DNA of 64,000 nucleotides from Aquilonibacter sp963820185 (GTDB taxonomy: Bacteria; Vulcanimicrobiota; Vulcanimicrobiia; Vulcanimicrobiales; Vulcanimicrobiaceae): NCBI GenBank assembly GCA_963820185.1, contig CAWFYV010000004.1, positions 62,001-126,000 of the forward strand, written 5' to 3'. The notes beneath the pieces are model-generated. The model was not told the DNA's origin. It worked only from the letters and a program-made list of their open reading frames with translations, and did no database searches. Within the stretch, counting starts at the first letter, position 1; the number at the start of each line of letters is the position of its first letter. The position numbers were made by a program, and so were the translations under genes. Of this stretch, positions 1 to 8,074 are shown piece by piece.

Positions 1-565
1 CATCGTTCCATTCGAGCCAATCCGGTGGACGGCGCGAACGCGCGACTTCGAGATTCGCCTCGAATACCGGCGACTTGAGGCTTCGCTCGCCGATCGAGAT
101 CACGTCGCCGGGCTTCACAATGTAGGAAGGCACGTTGACGAGCTTGCCGTTGACGCGGAAGTGCCGGTGCGTGACCAGCTGACGCGCTTGCGAGCGGCTC
201 GTCGCGAGGTTTAGGCGATAGACGACGTTGTCGAGACGACGCTCCAAGAGTTGAAGGAACGTGCGGCCGGTCTGACCCGGAACGCGCGCTGCCTCACGGA
301 AGTAGTTCTCGAACTGCGTCTCGTGCACACCGTAATAGCGACGCATCTTCTGCTTCTCGCGAAGCTGACGGCCGTACTCCGAGATCTTCGAGCGGTTCTT
401 CGTGCCCGTGACCTTCTGGCCCGGTGCTGTACCGCGACGCTCGACAGCGCACTTTTTCGAAAGGCAGCGGTCGCCTTTGAGGAACAGTTTGATTTTTTCG
501 CCAGTCTTGCTCGAGGCCGTTTCACGACGGCACAGACGGCAGACAGGCCCAATGTAACGCGACAT
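1..565 (-). CDS. rpsD: 30S ribosomal protein S4, 3' end beyond window
   Basis: Primary 16S rRNA-binding protein that starts small-subunit assembly. The frame runs from ATG at 565 to the window edge (188 residues seen, C-terminus missing). The N-terminus carries four cysteines (C9, C12, C34, C39), the zinc-binding C+ form of S4. The S4 RNA-binding domain follows, with the conserved stretch LVTHRHFRVNGKLVNVPSY. It lies 15 bp after rpsK, so the two are cotranscribed. rpoA and rplQ would normally follow to the left. Family assignment is certain. Confidence 0.97.
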   Translation of the reverse strand, partial: MSRYIGPVCRLCRRETASSKTGEKIKLFLKGDRCLSKKCAVERRGTAPGQKVTGTKNRSKISEYGRQLREKQKMRRYYGVHETQFENYFREAARVPGQTGRTFLQLLERRLDNVVYRLNLATSRSQARQLVTHRHFRVNGKLVNVPSYIVKPGDVISIGERSLKSPVFEANLEVARSRRPPDWLEWND

Positions 566-580
566 ATCTTCTCTCTTCGA

Positions 581-976
581 TTATACGCGGCGGCGCTTGG
601 GAGGGCGGCAGCCGTTATGCGGAATGGGCGTAACGTCTTTGATCATCGTGATCTCCAGGCCGGCTGCTTGCAGCGAACGAATCGCGGCTTCGCGTCCGGC
701 GCCCGGGCCTTTGACGAACACTTCCGTGCTCTTCATCCCGTGTTCCATCGCTTTGCGCGCGGCTGACTCGGCAGCCATCTGCGCAGCGAACGGCGTCGAC
801 TTCTTCGAACCCTTGAAGCCGAGGTTACCGGCTGAGGCCCACGAGACGACATTGCCGTGCGGATCGGTGATCGTGACGATCGTATTGTTGAATGACGCGT
901 GGACGTGCGTCACACCCGACGAGACATTTTTAACTTCACGCTTTTTGCGCGATTTGGTTTGCTTCTTGGCAGCCAA
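581..976 (-). CDS. rpsK: 30S ribosomal protein S11
   Basis: Platform protein of the 30S subunit that contacts the 3' end of 16S rRNA and mRNA. The 131 residues match the usual length, with conserved THVHASFNNTIVTITD and the basic end NGCRPPKRRRV. The start is TTG at 976, with GGAG about 8 nt upstream. Unlike the usual alpha operon (rpsM-rpsK-rpsD-rpoA), it is separated from rpsM by about 4.8 kb of unrelated genes and has its own promoter at 1144-1173. Confidence 0.97.
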   Translation of the reverse strand: MAAKKQTKSRKKREVKNVSSGVTHVHASFNNTIVTITDPHGNVVSWASAGNLGFKGSKKSTPFAAQMAAESAARKAMEHGMKSTEVFVKGPGAGREAAIRSLQAAGLEITMIKDVTPIPHNGCRPPKRRRV

Positions 977-1143
977 AAGAGACTCCGATTTTATCCGGTT
1001 CCCCGAACGACGGGGCTGTCGTCGCCTGGACGCTTGTTCGCACAGGATGCGCGAACGTGCATCTCATGGAGCCAGGGACTCGGCGATTGCCCCCGGAGCC
1101 GCGCGCCACTGGAAAAGAGAGAGATCAGCAGCGCCAAGGCGGT

Positions 1144-1173
1144 ATCTTACCTTAAGTGGGCCCAAGGGGTCAA
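1144..1173 (-). promoter_or_regulatory. Candidate sigma70-type promoter of rpsK-rpsD
   Basis: On the minus strand TTGACC (1168-1173) and TAAGAT (1144-1149) are separated by 18 bp. Transcription would start near 1137 and give a leader of roughly 160 nt before rpsK. The site explains how rpsK-rpsD are expressed apart from rpsM. Prediction by eye only. Confidence 0.55.
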
Positions 1174-1199
1174 CTGGCTATGGCGGTGAACGGGGCGCC

Positions 1200-2369
1200 A
1201 TGCCCAACCGTCGCGCCTTTTTGGCCTCGGCGGCCGCCCTTGCCGCCGCGCCGGCAGCGGCCTCGGCCGCCACGCCGCCCGATCCGCAGCGCCCCGCCCG
1301 GCTCTCCCAGGCCCTCGTACTTTCCGGCGGCGGCGCCCGTGGGGCCTACCAGGCCGGCATCATCGACTACTTGCGCCTTTCGCGCCAGATTCCCGAGGGC
1401 GCGCCGCTTCAGCCGTACGGGCTCGTGGCGGGCACGTCGATCGGCGCCCTCAACGGATATTTCGTTGCCACGGGCCAGTACGGTTTGTTGCGCCAACTGT
1501 GGTACACGATCGCCGACCAGAACGTGATCCAGCTCAAAGCCAAATACGCCAAGGTCACCAACGACGAGAGCGGCGTCGGCACGCGCTTCGTTGCCGCGAT
1601 GCGCGCGGTGCTGCAATTGACGAGCAACGATACGGGCGTGATAGATGGGGACCACTTGCGCGCGTGGCTCGCGCGTTTCATCGACCCCACACGCCCCGTG
1701 ATCACGCCGTTCATCTGGACGGCAACGAACCTCACCTACCAATCGCCGGAATTTTTCTACCTCGTGCCGACCGCGCTGAGCGCGGAACTGCGCGAGCGCG
1801 CGGTGACGGCGATACGCGTTACCGTCGGCCCGACAGCGGTGCTGCGTGAAGCAACGCCCGATCTGCTTATCGATGCGTTGCGCGCCTCAACCGCAATTCC
1901 GGTTGCCTTCGATCCGGTCGAGCTTCCGGCGCACGCGGGCGGCGGAATCGATCTCTATGTCGACGGTGGTGTCACGGCGAACACACCGGTCAGCGCCGCA
2001 CGCGCTGGCGCAACGCGCGTCGACGTCGTCCTCCTCGACCCACCGACGCAAGCAACGCACTATCGGAATGCGCTCGAGGTTGGCATCGGCACGTTTGGAG
2101 CGATGCAACGCCGCATACTCGAAGCCGACATGCGCGCCGCATACCTAGAGACGGTTAGCAAACGCGCGATCGGCGAACACAACTCCGTGGAGGAGGCGCT
2201 GCTCGCATCGATCCTGTACGACTCCGAGATCTATCAGATGCAGCCGCAGGATGAGCTGCCGGTCGGCGTCGTCGGCTTCGACGATCGCGACAACATCTAC
2301 AAGACGTTCAAGATCGGTTTCGAAGACGCGCGCCGCGGCTTCGCACCTTATGCGTATGGACAAGATTGA
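1200..2369 (+). CDS. Patatin-like phospholipase with Tat-type signal
   Basis: Predicted secreted lipid acyl hydrolase. The start is ATG 1200 (389 residues), chosen because it opens a signal sequence with a twin-arginine-like NRRAFL and an alanine-rich core (about 1-24). The patatin hallmarks are complete: oxyanion loop GGGARG (43-48), nucleophile elbow GTSIG with Ser80, and DGG with catalytic Asp255. A longer upstream extension of this frame overlaps rpsK and is a shadow. The gene is divergent from rpsK and sits in the first interruption of the ribosomal cluster. The natural substrate is unknown. Confidence 0.87.
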   Translation: MPNRRAFLASAAALAAAPAAASAATPPDPQRPARLSQALVLSGGGARGAYQAGIIDYLRLSRQIPEGAPLQPYGLVAGTSIGALNGYFVATGQYGLLRQLWYTIADQNVIQLKAKYAKVTNDESGVGTRFVAAMRAVLQLTSNDTGVIDGDHLRAWLARFIDPTRPVITPFIWTATNLTYQSPEFFYLVPTALSAELRERAVTAIRVTVGPTAVLREATPDLLIDALRASTAIPVAFDPVELPAHAGGGIDLYVDGGVTANTPVSAARAGATRVDVVLLDPPTQATHYRNALEVGIGTFGAMQRRILEADMRAAYLETVSKRAIGEHNSVEEALLASILYDSEIYQMQPQDELPVGVVGFDDRDNIYKTFKIGFEDARRGFAPYAYGQD

Positions 2370-2395
2370 AGACCCGGCCTTGCGACCGGGTCTTC
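2368..2395. terminator. Bidirectional hairpin between convergent genes
   Basis: GAAGACCCGG and CCGGGTCTTC form a perfect 10-bp stem with an 8-nt loop. It overlaps the patatin stop codon and lies 25 bp from the end of the convergent CuAO-N/barrel gene. It could terminate either transcript. Confidence 0.7.
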
Positions 2396-2419
2396 TTCAA
2401 CCTCTAACGATGGCAGTCG

Positions 2420-3718
2420 TTAGAATTTGATGCCGATACCCACGAATGGGCCGTTGGCAGAGATGCCCGACGGTGCGTTCGACTTGTTCGTCAGACTCGT
2501 CCCAGTCCAACCGGCTTCGAGGAAGACCGGGCTATTGCCCAAGACGTAATCGATGCCGATGTTGTACATGAGATCGTTATAGGCGAGATTCAAGCCGTTG
2601 TACGCGCCCTTGGTGTTGGGGTAGTACCACACGCTACCGTAGAAGCTGAGGGCTTCATTGAGGTCGGGGAGCTTTTCAGCGCCGAACCCGAACGACGTCT
2701 CACGCGGGTAGCCGTAGTTGTTATTACGCCACAGGTATCCGATACCGACGTAGATGCGAGGATCGGCGACCTTGATGCCGAGGCGCGCATCGAGCGTGCT
2801 ATCGCGTGCCGTGAACGCTGGCACAGTCGCGGATCCGTTACCGCCGATGACGGTCACGTTGCAATCGGGGGTCGGCGCACCAACGCCACCGGCGCACGTG
2901 TGCGGATATTGGAACTGCTGTAGGTTGCCGGCGATCATCCACGGCAGGCCGATCGCGTTGAACTCCCACGCGCCTTTGATCTGGTACGATGCACCGTTGC
3001 CGGTGTTACCAGGGCTGAACTCGTTGTACACCTTGGGCGAGAAGATATAGTCGCCGGAGACGTACAGGTCCTTATACGGCGTGTGAACCGGAGCCGGCGT
3101 CGGGGTCGGTGCGACTGTCGGCGCAACCGTCGGTGCAACCGTTGGCGGCGCAGTCGGCGGCGGCGTCGGCGGAACGTAACGAACCACGACGAGTTGTTTG
3201 TCGGGAACCCACTGTACGTAGGCGCCCATGCCCTCGGAGATCACACGGATCGGAACGAGGACCGTACCTTGATAGATGATCGGTGGCACGTCGAGGGGAC
3301 GCGATTCACCGTTGATGACGACTTGGGGTTGTCCAACCGTCACCTTGACTTCCGAACCCGCCTTCGTCACCGTCACGGTCTTGCTGCCTGCGTCGTACGA
3401 GACGGACGCACCCATTTGCTCGAACATCGAGCGCAACGGAATGAGTACCGTGCCGCCTTTGACAAGTGCCGCGAGTACGCGGCCCTGTTTGAGGACGTCA
3501 GGTTTGGCATAAACGTGGTGATCGTTGAAAAGAATCGGGATCGTGCCTGAGGGCGGAGATCCGAAATTGGCCGGCGGCATGCTGCCTGATTGATCTTGCG
3601 CAACCGTAGTTTGTCCAGTGTTTCCCTGCGATTGCGAGACCGTCGGTGCAGCGACCGCGGTGAGCCCACAGCACGCAATGATGAATGCTGCCAGGATCCC
3701 GGTACTCAGTCGTTTCAC
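2420..3718 (-). CDS. Copper-amine-oxidase-N-like domain protein with C-terminal outer-membrane barrel
   Basis: 432 residues. A Sec signal (about 1-23) is followed by a copper amine oxidase N-terminal-type domain (about 58-182), then a Pro/Thr linker with repeated PTVA units (about 184-213). The C-terminal half (about 214-432) is rich in alternating aromatic strands and ends in GIGIKF, the terminal aromatic typical of outer-membrane barrels. The start is GTG at 3718 with a strong AAGGAGG at 3724-3730. CuAO-N domains are thought to bind envelope polymers, so an envelope-tethering or porin-like role is possible but inferred. No catalytic domain is present. Confidence 0.72.
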   Translation of the reverse strand: MKRLSTGILAAFIIACCGLTAVAAPTVSQSQGNTGQTTVAQDQSGSMPPANFGSPPSGTIPILFNDHHVYAKPDVLKQGRVLAALVKGGTVLIPLRSMFEQMGASVSYDAGSKTVTVTKAGSEVKVTVGQPQVVINGESRPLDVPPIIYQGTVLVPIRVISEGMGAYVQWVPDKQLVVVRYVPPTPPPTAPPTVAPTVAPTVAPTPTPAPVHTPYKDLYVSGDYIFSPKVYNEFSPGNTGNGASYQIKGAWEFNAIGLPWMIAGNLQQFQYPHTCAGGVGAPTPDCNVTVIGGNGSATVPAFTARDSTLDARLGIKVADPRIYVGIGYLWRNNNYGYPRETSFGFGAEKLPDLNEALSFYGSVWYYPNTKGAYNGLNLAYNDLMYNIGIDYVLGNSPVFLEAGWTGTSLTNKSNAPSGISANGPFVGIGIKF

Positions 3719-3824
3719 AAGAGCCTCCTTAAGATTTGTTTAAACGTTGCGGAGGCTTGAAGCCCCCACGAGCCTTGGAACGCATGCTTGCCCCTAATGG
3801 GTTCCATGCAAACAAGGCCTTCGG

Positions 3825-5036
3825 TTATTGCCCCCTCTGAGGAGAGGGTAAACGCCAAATCCATAAAGAGCCGATGAGGATTTCGGCCCCTGCCAAAAGC
3901 AGCGCAGCGCGTGGACCGGCTGGACTTGCGAGCGCGCCCATGCGCGCCAGCAATAGGCTCGCGGCTAGCGGGGCGAGCATTTGTGGAATAACAATGGCCA
4001 GATTCCAAATGGCCATCGTCGTCGCCATCGCCGACGGCGGAAGCAGCCGGCATGCAAAAGCCCAATCGGCGCAGAGAAAAATGCCCCAGCCGATACCTGC
4101 GAGGCCAATTGCCGGCGCCAACCCTGGGAGCGTGTGTCCCAAAGCGAGCACTCCGAGTGCCACGACAATGCACGCGCCGCCGCCGCTTACAACAATCCGC
4201 TCGTCTACGCGATCCGCCGGACGTGCCGCCAGTGCAGCGCCAAGGATGCTCACGACGGTAAAAATGAGAATGCAAAGACCGCTTGCGCGCGTTGCGTCGA
4301 GCCAGAAGTGCTGCGGCAAGACCGATGCAACGAAGAAAAATAAATAGTCGAGCATCGTATAGAAGCCGAGAAAAACGAATCCGCGCGAAATGAATAGATT
4401 GACGAGCGTGGGCGTAACCGCGACTCCTGCCGGCGGCGGAAGCGGCCGCAACGAAACACGGCGCAGATGCACGAGCGTAATCGCGGCCGGCACGAGCAGC
4501 CCGATTGCAAGCACGAAGCCGAGCAACGGTACCGCGCCCAGCGCTGCCGCTAGCACTGCGCCCGTTGCATTGCCCGCGCCGGCAAATGCAGCCAACCATC
4601 CGGAGGCGACGCCGTAGCGTGATGGCCGCATCGTGTCGGGCACGATCGCCTGATATGGCCCGATGATGATGTTGAGCGCAAGCTGCAGCGCGACGAACGC
4701 CATCACGAGCGCACCCAGGGTAGGGACGAAGTAGAATACAACGACGGCCACCGCGCCCAGGAGCGCTCCCGCGATGTAAAATCCGATGCGTCCGTGTCCA
4801 GCGCGACGCATGCGATCCGAGAGCGGGCCCACGACGAGCTGCGCGAGCGCTGCCGCGAGGGCGCCCGCAGCCGTAACGTACCCGAACGTCACGAGCGATG
4901 CGTGCGGCGCAAGTTGTACGAACCGCGCCTGGAGCGAGATGCCAAGTACCGCGCCCCAGATCAGCTGGACGCCGAACCACAGTGCAGCGACCGGCGCGGG
5001 CTGCGCCTGCTTAGACGTGTTCGAGTGCGTAGACAT
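3825..5036 (-). CDS. Major facilitator superfamily transporter
   Basis: 403-residue integral membrane protein with about 12 hydrophobic segments and the cytoplasmic-loop signature VGPLSDRMRRAGHGRIG between TM2 and TM3. Start ATG 5036 begins a short polar tail before TM1; upstream Met codons are possible but would lengthen the overlap with the preceding gene. It overlaps the nucleotidyltransferase end (5011) by 26 nt, so the two are likely cotranscribed. The layout resembles glycoside-pentoside/melibiose-type sugar carriers, but the substrate cannot be told from sequence. Confidence 0.8.
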   Translation of the reverse strand: MSTHSNTSKQAQPAPVAALWFGVQLIWGAVLGISLQARFVQLAPHASLVTFGYVTAAGALAAALAQLVVGPLSDRMRRAGHGRIGFYIAGALLGAVAVVVFYFVPTLGALVMAFVALQLALNIIIGPYQAIVPDTMRPSRYGVASGWLAAFAGAGNATGAVLAAALGAVPLLGFVLAIGLLVPAAITLVHLRRVSLRPLPPPAGVAVTPTLVNLFISRGFVFLGFYTMLDYLFFFVASVLPQHFWLDATRASGLCILIFTVVSILGAALAARPADRVDERIVVSGGGACIVVALGVLALGHTLPGLAPAIGLAGIGWGIFLCADWAFACRLLPPSAMATTMAIWNLAIVIPQMLAPLAASLLLARMGALASPAGPRAALLLAGAEILIGSLWIWRLPSPQRGQ

Positions 5037-5745
5037 ACTCGGCATCCGTGTCCGCATCGAAGCCGAGCTCCGGCGGCGCGTTTCGCAGTGCTGCAACCGG
5101 CGTAGCGAGGACCTGGCGCGCACGCGATTCGAGTGCACCGATCGACGCACGGCCCAGCGCGAACTGCAGTAGAATCCGCGGGCCGGCAACCGACGCCATC
5201 TTCCACGGCGCCTTGCGCGCTTCAAACATCGTGGTGGCAAATTTGCGTATGCGCGCGCGAGCACGAGCCGGAATATGAAAGACACCGGCATTGACGACGC
5301 GCTCGCCGGCAAGCGTGATGCCGAACGGCGGCGCATCTGGAAAGCGACGGACGAAGTCCGCATGCTCGGCAACAGGCATCGAAAGTGTGCCCGGCTCGAT
5401 GCGATCCAGCACCCATTTCAGCGGACGCGCATCTATGTACGGCATATCGCAGGTGAGATACAACAAGGCGTTGTCGTCGGGCCACGCGTCGAGCGCTCCC
5501 AAGACGTTGCCGGCGCCGGTCCCCGCGTCCGGAATCATCTTCACCGCTGCAACCTGCTCGCTTGCAGCCCGCACTGCGTCATTCCCGACGACGGCGATCT
5601 GCTCGACACCGCAGCCGCGCAGGGCGTCGATCGTGCGCGCCAGCATCGTTCGGCCGCGGACTGGCGCAAGCGCCTTTAGCGTCGTGCCGGCGCGAGCGGC
5701 ATAGGCACCATCGATCGGACCGCCCGCGGTGATTACCGCGTACAA
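5011..5745 (-). CDS. MobA-like NTP transferase
   Basis: 244 residues of the NTP_transf_3 fold. The N-terminal YAVITAGG is the nucleotide-binding loop, GTTLKALAPVRGRTML holds the conserved lysine, and YLTCDMPY carries the metal-binding Asp. Members transfer a nucleotide to a sugar phosphate, a molybdopterin or a similar acceptor; which one applies here is not visible. The only start that keeps the fold is TTG at 5745, 2 bp beyond the stem of the rpsM terminator and with no Shine-Dalgarno. Expression may be leaderless or need read-through. Confidence 0.75.
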   Translation of the reverse strand: MYAVITAGGPIDGAYAARAGTTLKALAPVRGRTMLARTIDALRGCGVEQIAVVGNDAVRAASEQVAAVKMIPDAGTGAGNVLGALDAWPDDNALLYLTCDMPYIDARPLKWVLDRIEPGTLSMPVAEHADFVRRFPDAPPFGITLAGERVVNAGVFHIPARARARIRKFATTMFEARKAPWKMASVAGPRILLQFALGRASIGALESRARQVLATPVAALRNAPPELGFDADTDAEYVYALEHV

Positions 5746-5747
5746 TA

Positions 5748-5776
5748 AAAAAGGCCTGACATTGTCAGGCCTTTTT
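5748..5776 (-). terminator. Intrinsic terminator after rpsM
   Basis: A 13-bp stem, AAAAAGGCCTGAC with GTCAGGCCTTTTT and a 3-nt loop, is flanked by a T run. It starts 2 bp after the rpsM stop and closes the long ribosomal operon before the non-ribosomal insert. Confidence 0.88.
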
Positions 5777-5777
5777 G

Positions 5778-6167
5778 TTAACCCTTCTTAGCCGCGACCT
5801 TCTTCTTGCCGGCAACGGTCCGTTTGGGACCCTTGCGCGTGCGAGCGTTCGTCTTCGTGCGCTGTCCGCGAACCGGCAGCCCCTTGCGATGGCGCAGCCC
5901 GCGATAACATCCGATGTCCATCAAGCGTTTGATGTTGCCTTGGACTTCGCGGCGCAAATCGCCCTCAACGCGAATCTGCAACGTGTCGAGTGCGTCGCGC
6001 AGTCGCTTTTCGTCGTCCTCGGTCAGGTCTTTGACGCGCGTGTCGGGACTGATCCCCGTGTGGGCGAGCAAACGCTCGGCATTGGCGGGGCCAACACCGA
6101 AGATATACTGCAGCGCAATCTCAATGCGCTTTTCGCGCGGAAGATCGATACCAGCGATACGTGCCAT
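5778..6167 (-). CDS. rpsM: 30S ribosomal protein S13
   Basis: Head protein of the 30S subunit that contacts P-site tRNA and forms intersubunit bridges. 129 residues; starts MARIAGIDLPREKRIEIALQ, has the helix-two-turn-helix core and the conserved RGLRHRKGLPVRGQRTKTNA, and ends in a Lys/Arg tail. It follows rpmJ by 12 bp. It is the last gene of the rplC-to-rpsM run because a strong terminator follows immediately. Confidence 0.97.
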   Translation of the reverse strand: MARIAGIDLPREKRIEIALQYIFGVGPANAERLLAHTGISPDTRVKDLTEDDEKRLRDALDTLQIRVEGDLRREVQGNIKRLMDIGCYRGLRHRKGLPVRGQRTKTNARTRKGPKRTVAGKKKVAAKKG

Positions 6168-6179
6168 GAATAACCTTTC

Positions 6180-6296
6180 TTAGCCTTGCACTTGCTTGTG
6201 CTTCGGATTGACCTCGCAGATCACGCGCACTTTGCCTTCGCGGCGAATGATCTTGCACTTTTCACAAATTTTTTTAACCGACGGTCTAACTTTCAT
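6180..6296 (-). CDS. rpmJ: 50S ribosomal protein L36
   Basis: A 38-residue gene read directly from the sequence: ATG at 6296, TAA at 6180-6182. It begins MKVRPSVKKICEKCK and carries the zinc-ribbon ligands C11, C14, C27 and H33, so this is the zinc-binding form. It sits between infA and rpsM, its standard place. Confidence 0.96.
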   Translation of the reverse strand: MKVRPSVKKICEKCKIIRREGKVRVICEVNPKHKQVQG

Positions 6297-6313
6297 GATT
6301 CTTCTTCTCTACT

Positions 6314-6610
6314 TTATTTGTAACGATACGTGATACGGCCATGAGTTAGATCGTAGGGTGATAACTCTACGAGAACTCGGTCCCCGGGCAGAATGCGGAT
6401 GAAGTTCATCCGGATCTTTCCCGACACGTGTGCTAACACACGATGGCCGTTTGCGAGTTCCACCCGGAACATCGCATTGGGCAGCGGCTCGACGATCGTG
6501 CCCTCGACCTCAATCGCCTCTTCCTTGGGCGTCGCTGTCTTGGCGGCTTTAGCGGCTTTGTCGGCGCGCTTCTTGCCCCGAGCCGGGCGACCCCCACGAC
6601 GACGAGCCAT
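6314..6610 (-). CDS. infA: Translation initiation factor IF-1 with basic N-terminal extension
   Basis: IF-1 occupies the A site during initiation. The S1-type OB fold is complete from about residue 28: KEEAIEVEGTIVEPLPNAMF, then HVSGKIRMNFIRILPGDRV and SPYDLTHGRITYRYK. At 98 residues it is longer than the usual 72, owing to about 26 extra Arg/Lys/Ala-rich residues in front (MARRRGGRPARGKK). No in-frame ATG, GTG or TTG exists at the canonical start, so the extension appears real. It is 1 bp downstream of map. Confidence 0.95.
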   Translation of the reverse strand: MARRRGGRPARGKKRADKAAKAAKTATPKEEAIEVEGTIVEPLPNAMFRVELANGHRVLAHVSGKIRMNFIRILPGDRVLVELSPYDLTHGRITYRYK

Positions 6611-6611
6611 T

Positions 6612-7418
6612 TTACGCCTTTATCCTTTCCGCTTCAGGGACGTACTGGGCAACGTCGGGGTGCTCCCCAAAATTGCGCAGCGTAAGGATCTTGGGACCGT
6701 CGTCGGTCACGGCGATCGTGTGCTCGAAGTGCGCTGCGAGTTTACCATCTGCCGTGACGACTGTCCAGCCGTCCTTGAGGATCTCGACCTTCCGATCACC
6801 CAGGGTAATCATCGGCTCGATCGCGAGCACCAGCCCCGTGCGCAGCTCCATGCCGGTGCCTGCCTTACCGTAGTTTGGCACTTGCGGCTCCTCGTGCATC
6901 GCGGTCCCTACCCCGTGGCCGGCAAGCTCGCGCACGACGCCATAGCCGTGGCTCTCGGCGTGCCGCTGGACCGCGGCACTGATGTCGCCGACATGATTGC
7001 CGCGCTGCATCTGCGCGATCCCGAGCATCAGGCACTCTTGCGTGACGTCGAGCAACTGCTGCGCTTCGCGCGATATCGTGCCGATCGGAATTGTCACGGC
7101 CGTGTCGCTCACGTAGCCCTCAAACGTCGTGCCGATGTCGATCGAGAGCAGATCGCCATCTTGCAACACGTAGTCGCTTGGAATCCCGTGCACGACCTCG
7201 TCGTTTACCGACGAACAGATCGTTGCAGAATACCCGTGGTAGCCTTTAAACGTCGGAATGCCGCCGAGTTCGCGGATGCCGCGCTCGGCAAGCTCGTCGA
7301 GCTCCTTGGTCGTCATCCCGGCCTTCGCGATCTGCATGAGATCGGTAAGGACCTTCGCGGTTATCTTGCCGCTGCGACGCATCGTTTCGAGCTCCCGCGC
7401 CGACTTTAGTGTGACCAT
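6612..7418 (-). CDS. map: Methionine aminopeptidase, type I
   Basis: Removes the initiator methionine from nascent chains. 268 residues of the pita-bread fold with all five metal ligands: D94 (SIDIGT), D105 (SDTAVT), H168 (GHGVG), E201 (AIEPM) and E232 (FEHT), plus substrate-contact H77. There is no N-terminal zinc finger, so it is the short bacterial class. Its place between adk and infA is standard; it follows adk by 2 bp. Confidence 0.96.
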   Translation of the reverse strand: MVTLKSARELETMRRSGKITAKVLTDLMQIAKAGMTTKELDELAERGIRELGGIPTFKGYHGYSATICSSVNDEVVHGIPSDYVLQDGDLLSIDIGTTFEGYVSDTAVTIPIGTISREAQQLLDVTQECLMLGIAQMQRGNHVGDISAAVQRHAESHGYGVVRELAGHGVGTAMHEEPQVPNYGKAGTGMELRTGLVLAIEPMITLGDRKVEILKDGWTVVTADGKLAAHFEHTIAVTDDGPKILTLRNFGEHPDVAQYVPEAERIKA

Positions 7419-7420
7419 GG

Positions 7421-8074
7421 CTAGTGCGCGTGCTCCACGCCGATCGCGTGCATCAACATATGAGTGACGTGCTCGACGCCTTGCGTTGCATCAATCGACG
7501 CGAGACGGCCCAGCTCGCGGTAGTATGCGACCAGCGGCATCGTCTCTCTCTCGAAAACGTCGAGACGTTTCTTGATCGTGTCCGGCGTGTCGTCTTTACG
7601 TTGGATCAGCGGTCCACCATCTTCATCGCAAATGCCGGCGACTTTCGGCGGGCTGAACTTCTCGTGATAGACGCGACCCGTGCGCGGATTTGTCCAGCGT
7701 CCGAGCAAACGCTCTTCGAGCAACGGACGCGAGATTTCGAAATATACCGCTTCGGGAAGACCGCGACCGCGCGATTCGAGGAACGCATCGAGCGCTTGCG
7801 CTTGCGCAACCGTACGCGGAAACCCGTCGAAAAGCAGCGGGGTATCGCCCTGCAACTCGCCTTCGACCATCTTGATAATCAGGTCATCGGGCACGAGTGC
7901 GCCGGCCTTCATATAGCCGTCGGCTGCTTTACCGAGCTCGGTACCCTTCGTAACGTGGGCGCGCAGCAGATCGCCGGTCGACATTTGGCGATAGCCAAGC
8001 TGTTTCTGCAGAATCTGGGCCTGCGTACCCTTACCGGCGCCCGGACCACCGAGCAGGATGACATCTCCCGGCAT
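7421..8074 (-). CDS. adk: Adenylate kinase
   Basis: Interconverts ATP + AMP and 2 ADP. 217 residues; P-loop GGPGAGKGT near the start, AMP-binding STGDLLRAHV and the FDGFPRT segment. The long LID domain is present (about 125-165) but holds only one cysteine, so it lacks the four-cysteine zinc site of many Gram-positive homologues. The start codon overlaps the last base of secY. Confidence 0.96.
   Translation of the reverse strand: MPGDVILLGGPGAGKGTQAQILQKQLGYRQMSTGDLLRAHVTKGTELGKAADGYMKAGALVPDDLIIKMVEGELQGDTPLLFDGFPRTVAQAQALDAFLESRGRGLPEAVYFEISRPLLEERLLGRWTNPRTGRVYHEKFSPPKVAGICDEDGGPLIQRKDDTPDTIKKRLDVFERETMPLVAYYRELGRLASIDATQGVEHVTHMLMHAIGVEHAH

Noticed and set aside
597..1199. Upstream part of the long plus-strand frame ending at 2369
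   Set aside because: It is antisense to rpsK and has no family likeness; the patatin protein starts at ATG 1200 with a proper signal sequence.
3715..3804. 30-codon minus-strand ORF ending on the GTG start of the CuAO-N/barrel gene
   Set aside because: The TGA/GTG overlap hints at coupling, but the peptide is not distinctive, has no start signal, and no competing hairpins were found.
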